Positions 57,806 to 64,000 of a stretch of 64,000 nt of DNA are shown piece by piece (positions within the stretch are counted from its first letter, which is position 1; each line of letters opens with the position of its first letter). Where the stretch lies: positions 434,001 through 498,000 of the forward strand of contig CBDANO010000004.1 in assembly GCA_965197665.1 (NCBI GenBank). Reading direction: 5' to 3'. The stretch is from CBDANO01 sp965197665. GTDB lineage: Bacteria > Chloroflexota > Dehalococcoidia > Lucifugimonadales > UBA3495. The notes beneath the pieces are model-generated. The model ran no database searches. It worked only from the letters and a program-made list of their open reading frames with translations, and was not told the DNA's origin. A program made the position numbers and the translations under genes.

Positions 57806-59503
57806 TTACGTTAGCAGACGCCGTACCGCGTCGACCGCTTCATCCATAGGGACGGCGTCGGGCTGCCCATCCCGGCGCCTTTTTACTTCAAAGACGCCAT
57901 TCTTTAGGTTCCGCGGGCTAACCACCAAGCGCACGGGAAGGCCCAAGAGATCGGCGTCATTCAGCTTCACTCCGGCGGCTTGGTCGGTGCGATCATCGTA
58001 GAGTGTCTCGACGCCGTGGTCCCAGAGGTCCCGGTAGAGCCGGCCGGCGGCGGCGGAGACGTCCTCATTGGAAAGGTTCAGCCCCACCAAGTGGGCTTGG
58101 TACGGAGCCAAGGGCGCGGGAAAGACGATCCCCTGCTCATCGTGGTTTTGCTCGATGGCGGCGGCCAGCAGGCGTCCTACTCCAATGCCGTAGCAACCCA
58201 TCGTTATGGGCTGCTGCTTACCCTCCCCGTCCAAATAGAGGGCTCCCATGTTCTCGCTGAAGAAGGTCCCCAGCTTGAAGATGTGCCCTACCTCGATCCC
58301 CCGCACCGATTCCAACCCGTGCCCGCATCTCGAACACATGAGCCCCGGCTCGGCTAGGGCGATGTCGGTAAGGATATCGACCTCGAAATCCCGGGGGTAG
58401 TTGGCGCCCCGCAGGTGAGTGTCGGGCTTATTGGCGCCGACTATGAAGTTGTTCCCCTTGGTGATGGACAGGTCGGCGACCCGCTTGACCCCGGTGAGTC
58501 CTACAGCTGACGCAGAACCGGCCACCAGTCCGGCGGACCCGACTTCTTCATCGGTGGCCAGCCGCAACTCATCGGCGTGCAAAGCGTTCTTCAGCTTGAC
58601 CTCGTTTACCGCCAAGTCTCCCCGGATTCCCGCAAACACCACCTCCCCATCGGCCGAGTAGAATACGGCTTTGATGGTCTTCTCCGGCGGGACATCCAAG
58701 AACCGGGTCAAGTCTTCTATGGTCTTGACGTCAGGGGTACTAACTTCATCCAGGACCTGCTCCGGTTCGGCGGGAAGGTCTTTGCAACCGGCGACCGCTT
58801 TCTCTGCGTTGGCAGTGTAACCGCAGCCCGGGCAGGCGATGACCGTGTCCTCTCCGCTGGGAGCGGGTAGAATGAACTCGTGGGAGTCCTTGCCTCCTAT
58901 CGCGCCGCTGTCCGCCTCAGCCATAAGCACCGGGAGGTCGCAGCGCCGGTAAACGTTGCGGTAGGCTTGGGCCATGGCCTGATAGCTCCCTTCCAGGCTG
59001 GTGTCGTCAGCGTCGAAGCTGTAGGCGTCTTTCATGTCGAATTCGCGCACTCTCACCAGTCCGGCCCGGGGCCGCGGCTCGTCGCGGAACTTGGTTTGTA
59101 TCTGGTAGAGAATCACCGGCAAGTCCCGGTAGCTCTGGACGTTGGCCCGGACGATGCCGGTTACTACTTCTTCGTGAGTCGGCGCTAGGACCATGGGCCG
59201 GCCTCTCCGGTCTTCAAGGGAGAAGAGGTTATCCCCAAAAGCAGCCTTGCGGCCCGTGTGCTCCCACAACTCCATCGGTTGCAGGGCCGGCATCATTAGT
59301 TCCTGGCCGCCGGCGGCGTCCATTTCCTCTCGGATGATGTTCTCGATCTTGCGGAGGGACCGCAAAGCCAAGGGCAAGTAGGAGTAGACGCCGGCGGCTA
59401 CTTGATGAATCAGACCCGCCTTGAGCATGAGGCGGTGGCTGGCCGTCTCAGCTTCGGGCGGGTCGGACCGGAGGGTCTTGGTGACTAGCCGGGTGAACCT
59501 CAT
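57806..59503 (-). CDS. proS: Prolyl-tRNA synthetase (bacterial type)
   Basis: A 565-residue class II synthetase of the bacterial form, with an editing insertion (INS) domain between motifs 2 and 3. RFTRLVTKTLRSDPPEAETA, AGVYSYLPLALRSLRKIENI, LVLAPTHEEVVTGIVR-like (actual PMVLAPTHEEVVTG), FRDEPRPRAGLVRVREFDMK, the Cys-rich pair CPGCGYTANAEKA, PPEKTIKAVFYSADGEVVFA (INS) and ITMGCYGIGVGRLLAAAIEQ (motif 3) are in order. The C-terminal anticodon domain is present. ATG 59503 overlaps the ispG stop by 4 bases. tRNA-Pro, its substrate, is encoded at 23.4 kb. Confidence 0.96.
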   Translation of the reverse strand: MRFTRLVTKTLRSDPPEAETASHRLMLKAGLIHQVAAGVYSYLPLALRSLRKIENIIREEMDAAGGQELMMPALQPMELWEHTGRKAAFGDNLFSLEDRRGRPMVLAPTHEEVVTGIVRANVQSYRDLPVILYQIQTKFRDEPRPRAGLVRVREFDMKDAYSFDADDTSLEGSYQAMAQAYRNVYRRCDLPVLMAEADSGAIGGKDSHEFILPAPSGEDTVIACPGCGYTANAEKAVAGCKDLPAEPEQVLDEVSTPDVKTIEDLTRFLDVPPEKTIKAVFYSADGEVVFAGIRGDLAVNEVKLKNALHADELRLATDEEVGSAGLVAGSASAVGLTGVKRVADLSITKGNNFIVGANKPDTHLRGANYPRDFEVDILTDIALAEPGLMCSRCGHGLESVRGIEVGHIFKLGTFFSENMGALYLDGEGKQQPITMGCYGIGVGRLLAAAIEQNHDEQGIVFPAPLAPYQAHLVGLNLSNEDVSAAAGRLYRDLWDHGVETLYDDRTDQAAGVKLNDADLLGLPVRLVVSPRNLKNGVFEVKRRRDGQPDAVPMDEAVDAVRRLLT

Positions 59504-60633
59504 GACGGCGCGGGGGTCTTGTCCACTTCTTCCATGAGGGCCGAAAGCATTTCGTCGCCGGGCACTACCCGCACCTTCTCACCCTTGCGGAAGATTACTG
59601 CTCTGCCAGCTCCCGCCGCTATGCCCACGTCGGCGTCCTTGGCTTCGCCGGGGCCATTGACCTCGCACCCCATGACTGCCACTTTGACATTCTTGTCACT
59701 GCCTTTCAGCAAGGCGTCAACGTCGTTGGCCAGCTTGATTACGTCAACGTCGGCCCGTCCGCAACTGGGGCAGGCCACCAGGACCGCGCCTTTCTGCCGA
59801 AGGTTCAAGGACTTGAGAATCTCGTACCCCGCGGCTACTTCATCCTTAGAATCGCCGCTCAGCGACACCCTGATGGTGTCGCCTATGCCCTCGTAGAGGA
59901 GCACCCCCAAGCCCACCGCGGTGCGAATGGAGCCGGCTTGGGCCGTCCCGGCCTCGGTGATACCCAGATGCAAGGGATAGGGGACCATTCCCGCCAACCG
60001 CCGGTAGGCCTCGACCGTAGTCGGCACGTCGAAGGCCTTCATCGATATCTTGATGTCGTCGAAGTCCTGCTCTTCCAGCAGGCTGATCTCCCAGAGAGCG
60101 GTAGCCACCATGTGGTCGACTACGCTGTACTCGCCCTCTTTTACGTCTCCGGCTTTGGGAAGCCGGTTGACTAGGTCCATGTGACGGGAGAAGCCCCTGG
60201 TCCTACCGATGCCGCCCACGGGGGGCAGGCTCCCGAAGTTGACGCCTATCCGGATCGGAATGCCCCGGTCCTTGGCCGCTTTGACCACTTGACGCACTTG
60301 GTCCTCATCCCGCAGGTTGCCCGGGTTGAGCCGCAAACAGTCCACTCCCCCTTCGGCGCATTCCAACGCCAGTTTGTAGTGGAAGTGGATGTCGGCGATT
60401 AGGGGGATGCTGATTCGCTTTTTGATCTCCCCCATGGCTTGGGCCGCTTCCATGTCCGGCACGGCGCTCCGGATGATTTCACATCCCTCTTCCTCCAACT
60501 CGTGGATCTGGCGAACAGTAGCGGCCACGTCCCGGGTGTCCGTCTTGGTCATGGACTGGACCGCAATATCGGCCCCGCCCCCGACTTTGACCCCGCCAAC
60601 GTATACCGGCTTGGTGGGACGGCGTTTATTCAT
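59500..60633 (-). CDS. ispG: 4-hydroxy-3-methylbut-2-enyl diphosphate synthase
   Basis: A 377-residue Fe-S enzyme of the non-mevalonate isoprenoid pathway. PVYVGGVKVGGGADIAVQSM, IPLIADIHFHYKLALECAEG, GIPIRIGVNFGSLPP, DIKISMKAFDVPTTVEAYR, and the cluster ligands CPSCGRADVD and GCEVNGPGEAKDADVGIA identify it. ATG at 60633 follows GAGGAA; an upstream in-frame start (60798) would add a 55-residue non-conserved part. dxr, the second pathway enzyme, is two genes upstream. Confidence 0.95.
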   Translation of the reverse strand: MNKRRPTKPVYVGGVKVGGGADIAVQSMTKTDTRDVAATVRQIHELEEEGCEIIRSAVPDMEAAQAMGEIKKRISIPLIADIHFHYKLALECAEGGVDCLRLNPGNLRDEDQVRQVVKAAKDRGIPIRIGVNFGSLPPVGGIGRTRGFSRHMDLVNRLPKAGDVKEGEYSVVDHMVATALWEISLLEEQDFDDIKISMKAFDVPTTVEAYRRLAGMVPYPLHLGITEAGTAQAGSIRTAVGLGVLLYEGIGDTIRVSLSGDSKDEVAAGYEILKSLNLRQKGAVLVACPSCGRADVDVIKLANDVDALLKGSDKNVKVAVMGCEVNGPGEAKDADVGIAAGAGRAVIFRKGEKVRVVPGDEMLSALMEEVDKTPAPS

Positions 60634-60864
60634 GATCAATTCCTCTTCCGGCCCAGGGGCCGGTGAGACATTCTTTGGGTTCAGCGGAGCGCCAAGTTGA
60701 GCCGGTTCTTTCCTTGAGGAGAGGCTGTATGCCCCTCGCCGCCGATTATGATACCCAGGGCAAAGAATGATTCGGAGCTTTCTTTCGTAATGGTACACGC
60801 CGTAATGTTACACGAAAGACGGCGGCCATGAAAGGAGACGGCCTTTCTAATGCGGGAGCTTTCC

Positions 60865-62475
60865 CTAGCTGCCCAGCAGGCTCCCGCCCTGAATAAGCCG
60901 GTTGATGTCGTTGGCGCTGATTACCAAAATCGCGCTAATCAGCAGGGCGAAACCAACCAGATGGACCAGCCCTTCCTTTTCCGGAGGCACCTTCTTACCC
61001 CGCCGCAGCCACTCCAGGATTACGAAAACCAAGCGTCCGCCGTCCAACATAGGTATGGGTAGAATGTTCAGGACCGCCAAGTTGATGCTCAACAGTACCC
61101 CTATGGCCAGCCAGCCGGTTATACCTCCCTGGCGAGTAACCTCGCCGGTAAGCTGGGCGATGCCTATGGGGCCGGAAAACTCCGGGGCTGAACCCGAAGA
61201 GACGGCGCCGGTGATAGCCTGTTTCATCAGGACCAACGATTCCCAGGTACTGACGAACCCTTGGCCCAAGGCCTCCCACGGAGGAAGGGACCGGCTCACC
61301 GTTCGATTATCGGTCAGAGTGTAGGAGGCGCCGGCGGAATATTGGGGAGCTCCCGGCTCTTGGAGCCGGGGCGTCACCGAAACGACTTGCTCCCTTCCCT
61401 CCCGGATGACTACCCATTCCATGGGCGAGCCCCGGCCGGACTGAACGGCGCCGCTCAGATCGCCGGGCCGCTCGAGGGTCCGACCCCCGGCTCTCAGCAG
61501 GACGTCGCCCGGACGCAGTCCCGCCTCCTGGGCCGCGGTGCCGGGTGCGACTTCCTGGACTGTGATCCCGCCCGAGCCGCGGTTATAGCTGATGCCGACG
61601 ACCCACCGGTCCGGCGGGCTTTCGAACCTGGGCGTCACCCTTATGAGTTCTTGACTCTCACCCCGCTCGATCAGCCATTCCATGGTGCCGCCGCCGTTTA
61701 GATTGATGGCGCGGGTGAGATCGATAGTATTTTCTATTCTGTTCCCGTTAGCTCGAACAACGACGTCGCCGGAGTGAAGGCCGGCGGCGGTTGCGGGAGA
61801 GTCCGGGGCCACGTCGGTGACTTGGACTTGCCCCACGGTCACGTCCCGGGGAATCATGAATAGAACGGCGAAAACCACCACGGGCAGCACCGCGTTCATC
61901 AGGGGGCCCGCCACCAACACCAAAAACCGGGTGCCGACGCCTTTACCGGCCAGACTCCGAGGGACATCCGGGTTGTTTTCGCCCGCCAACTTGACGAACC
62001 CTCCCAGCGGCGTCCAATTCAACGAATAGAGCATGTCCGCCAGGATAATCGAGCCGCCGGTAGTGTCCACGGCCCGGACCTTGCCCTCGTGCTTCAACAA
62101 CCCCTCAGGCGGCGTTGGCCGGGAGGCTTCGTCGTCGGCGGACTCCGCTGCTTCATTACGTCGCCGGGGCCGCGGTACTTCGACGAAGCGGGCTACCAGA
62201 TTACCGTGGGAATCCTCGGTGGAGTAGACCTTGACCAGTTGGCCGGGCCGTAGGTCCTCGGCGCCTCCCGCGTCGATGAAGCAGGTATTAGGATCGAGCA
62301 GGACTCTGGTCTTGCCGGTGTAAACGCCCAAAGCGCGGGGAGGAAATCCCACCCCGAATTCCAGGACCTTAACGCCTAGGGCGCGGGCGGTGAGGAAGTG
62401 CCCCAGCTCGTGGACGATCACCAAGATCAACAGGAGGGGAACTAGGGTTCCGACGGCGATGAGGGCAGTTTCCAT
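60865..62475 (-). CDS. rseP: Site-2 metalloprotease RseP-like, two PDZ domains and a large insert
   Basis: A 536-residue membrane metalloprotease that cuts anti-sigma factors within the membrane. The zinc motif VIVHELGHFLTARALG lies in helix 1. PDZ1 is around VTDVAPDSPATAAGLHSGDV, PDZ2 around VQEVAPGTAAQEAGLRPGDV, and the third ligand is in LNILPIPMLDGGRLVF. Between GFPPRALGVYTGKT and NWTPLGGFVKLAGE lies an extra segment of about 90 residues with a charged RPRRRNEAAESADDE part, where E. coli RseP has only a short loop. It is flanked by ispG and dxr, a common order. Confidence 0.93.
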   Translation of the reverse strand: METALIAVGTLVPLLLILVIVHELGHFLTARALGVKVLEFGVGFPPRALGVYTGKTRVLLDPNTCFIDAGGAEDLRPGQLVKVYSTEDSHGNLVARFVEVPRPRRRNEAAESADDEASRPTPPEGLLKHEGKVRAVDTTGGSIILADMLYSLNWTPLGGFVKLAGENNPDVPRSLAGKGVGTRFLVLVAGPLMNAVLPVVVFAVLFMIPRDVTVGQVQVTDVAPDSPATAAGLHSGDVVVRANGNRIENTIDLTRAINLNGGGTMEWLIERGESQELIRVTPRFESPPDRWVVGISYNRGSGGITVQEVAPGTAAQEAGLRPGDVLLRAGGRTLERPGDLSGAVQSGRGSPMEWVVIREGREQVVSVTPRLQEPGAPQYSAGASYTLTDNRTVSRSLPPWEALGQGFVSTWESLVLMKQAITGAVSSGSAPEFSGPIGIAQLTGEVTRQGGITGWLAIGVLLSINLAVLNILPIPMLDGGRLVFVILEWLRRGKKVPPEKEGLVHLVGFALLISAILVISANDINRLIQGGSLLGS

Positions 62476-62496
62476 AGAGGTCCAACCGCTGCAGGT

Positions 62497-63615
62497 CTAT
62501 CGATTGGTCAACGCTTCGGCCCGGCCCACCGCCCAGCGGTCCGCCTCCAGAAACTCCGCCGCGTCATTCCCCGGCAGCGGTTCGTGTTCCGAAATCACCT
62601 GGTCCAACACCCGGTAAATGTCGGTGAACCCTATCTTTCCCTGGAGGAACGCCGCCACCGCCACTTCGTCGGCGGCACTGACCACCGTCGGGTAGGTGCC
62701 CTCCCGTTGCGCGGCGCCAAGGGCCAAGTTGAAGCAGGGATAGCGCTCCGGTTCCATTGGCTGGAAAGTCAGCGAGTGACTAACGCCGGTGTCCAGCTTT
62801 GGAATCATTTCGTTGAAAAGGCGTTTGGGATAGAACAGAGCATACTGGATCGGCAGGCGCATGTCCGGGGGCCCTAGCTGGGCTTTTACCGACCCATCCT
62901 CAAATTCGACCATCGAGTGGATGGTACTTTGGGGATGGACCACCACTTCTATTCTATCCCAGGGGACGTTGAACAACCAGTGAGACTCGATCACTTCGAA
63001 TGCTTTGTTCATCAGGGTCGCTGAGTCTATGGTTATCTTTTGTCCCATCCTCCAAGTCGGGTGCTGCAAAGCCCTTTCCGGTGTTACGTCTTCCAACTCC
63101 TCCAAGGGAGTGCTGCGAAAAGGGCCGCCCGAAGCGGTGATCATGAGGCGCCGGACGCGGTTGTCCTCACCTTGGAGGCACTGCCAGATGGCGCTGGGCT
63201 CGCTGTCCACCGGCAATACCGTGCCCCCATATCTGGCTTCGTAGTCCTTGATCAAAGGACCGGCCATGACGATGGGTTCCTTGTTGGATAGGGCAACCAA
63301 CTTACCCTGCTTCAACGCCGCAAGGGTGGGGACCAGGCCGACGCTGCCCATGGTGGCCATCATTACTATGTCCACCTCTTCCAGGCACACCATTTCCTCC
63401 ATGGGCGTAAAGGTTGCGCCATCGGGCAACGCTTCCGATGGGTCCAAACAATATATGTGCTTCGGGCTGAATTCCCGCACTTGCTCCCTGAGCAACTCCA
63501 GGTTGTTCCCCCCCGCTAGACCGAGGACCTCGAACTCTTCGGGGAACGCCCTTACTACGTCCAGAGTCTGGCGTCCGATGGAACCCGTTGACCCGAGTAC
63601 GACTAATTTTTTCAT
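62497..63615 (-). CDS. dxr: 1-deoxy-D-xylulose 5-phosphate reductoisomerase
   Basis: A 372-residue enzyme making methylerythritol 4-phosphate with NADPH. The nucleotide site LVVLGSTGSIGRQTLDVVR, the catalytic segment ALSNKEPIVMAG (usually NKE), VLPVDSEPSAIWQCL, TASGGPFR, HPTWRMGQKITIDSATLMNK and EVIESHWLF are as in the family. Its stop is 21 bases before rseP. The cdsA gene lies just upstream, its stop 25 bases away. Confidence 0.96.
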   Translation of the reverse strand: MKKLVVLGSTGSIGRQTLDVVRAFPEEFEVLGLAGGNNLELLREQVREFSPKHIYCLDPSEALPDGATFTPMEEMVCLEEVDIVMMATMGSVGLVPTLAALKQGKLVALSNKEPIVMAGPLIKDYEARYGGTVLPVDSEPSAIWQCLQGEDNRVRRLMITASGGPFRSTPLEELEDVTPERALQHPTWRMGQKITIDSATLMNKAFEVIESHWLFNVPWDRIEVVVHPQSTIHSMVEFEDGSVKAQLGPPDMRLPIQYALFYPKRLFNEMIPKLDTGVSHSLTFQPMEPERYPCFNLALGAAQREGTYPTVVSAADEVAVAAFLQGKIGFTDIYRVLDQVISEHEPLPGNDAAEFLEADRWAVGRAEALTNR

Positions 63616-63640
63616 GGCTCAAATACCGCAGCTAAAAATT

Positions 63641-64000
63641 TCATGGTTCAAATACCGTGGCTAACAAATAATACACAACCGGAATGGAGACCAATAGGCT
63701 ATCCAGCCGGTCCAACACCCCGCCGTGTCCTGGAATTATACTACTTGCGTCCTTGGCGTTGGAAAGGCGCTTGAGTTTCGATTCCAATAGGTCTCCCCAT
63801 TGAGCAACCACGCCTACCGCGGCGCCTATGACCACTTGCTGCCACCGGGGCACGCCCAAGTCCAGCAGCAGTCCCAGAATTATAGCCGCTGCCACGGCGC
63901 AGGCCAGCCCCCCAAGGGACCCTTCCCAGGTCTTATTGGGGCTGACATTAGGGGCCATGGCGTGTCTTCCAAAGGCCCGCCCTATGAGGAAGGCCCCGCT
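63641..64000 (-). CDS. cdsA: Phosphatidate cytidylyltransferase, C-terminal part (cut by window edge)
   Basis: The last roughly 119 residues of CDP-diacylglycerol synthase, which activates phosphatidic acid for phospholipid synthesis. The family signature is complete: PNVSPNKTWEGSLGGL, then AQWGDLLESKLKRLSNAKDA and IIPGHGGVLDRLDSLL. Several hydrophobic segments fit a multi-span membrane enzyme. The frame continues open (GAFLIGRAFGRH) past the end of the window, so the start is missing. It is the first visible gene of the cdsA-dxr-rseP-ispG-proS cluster. Confidence 0.95.
   Translation of the reverse strand, partial: SGAFLIGRAFGRHAMAPNVSPNKTWEGSLGGLACAVAAAIILGLLLDLGVPRWQQVVIGAAVGVVAQWGDLLESKLKRLSNAKDASSIIPGHGGVLDRLDSLLVSIPVVYYLLATVFEP

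Overview
The window reads as one piece of a bacterial chromosome of moderately high GC, probably Chloroflexota and perhaps the SAR202/Dehalococcoidia side. That placement is inferred from gene content: MoxR/DUF58/transglutaminase cluster, F420-type luciferase-like oxidoreductase, CaiB/BaiF CoA-transferase, PAC2 protein, many Thr/Pro-rich lipoproteins, RseP with an insert. No 16S rRNA is present to settle it. There is no prophage, CRISPR array or insertion sequence. Two tRNA genes (Pro-GGG, Gln-CUG) are present.

Layout. 1-5.3 kb: 3' end of dnaE, an 0.8 kb non-coding stretch, two methyltransferases and a B12-binding radical SAM enzyme. 5.5-7.9 kb: alpha/beta hydrolase, a NYN-domain gene behind a promoter and a very stable terminator hairpin, and an alkyltransferase-type DNA repair gene. 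7.9-12.8 kb: transglutaminase-like/DUF58/MoxR operon. 13.4-17.9 kb: two thioredoxin-fold lipoproteins, a dienelactone hydrolase, and a two-gene TPP decarboxylase like sulfopyruvate decarboxylase. 18-26 kb: small membrane proteins, amidohydrolase, cupredoxin lipoprotein, aspartyl-protease-like protein, tRNA-Pro, CoA-transferase, hydrolase, tRNA-Gln. 26.6-30.6 kb: a tight three-gene operon of SppA-like protease, DUF4350/GldG-like membrane protein and a lipoprotein built from three helical repeats. 30.7-42 kb: DUF4143 ATPase behind a 61-base perfect palindrome, oligopeptide-binding lipoprotein, PfkB-fold protein lacking its catalytic Asp, formamidase-like protein, LLM oxidoreductase, coaBC and coaX, HicAB-like pair. 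42-48.6 kb: hypotheticals, amidohydrolase, PAC2 protein, M20 peptidase.

48.9-64 kb is housekeeping: infC-rpmI-rplT (infC apparently starting at AUA), pheS-pheT-moeA, a four-gene cluster with a zinc ribbon, a RuvC-fold protein and a DUF3467-like protein, then proS-ispG-rseP-dxr-cdsA (translation, isoprenoid precursors, envelope proteolysis, phospholipid synthesis) running off the window edge.

Between genes lies a dispersed repeat family of about 200 bp with at least six full or partial copies. It has conserved flanks around an exchangeable or absent central palindrome. Two copies differ by compensatory changes in the palindrome, and two inverted copies bracket the M20 peptidase gene. Several sigma-70-like promoters with 17-18 bp spacers are visible.

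The strongest candidates for something undescribed are the SppA/DUF4350/triple-repeat operon, the modular repeat family, and the promoter-terminator leader before the NYN gene.
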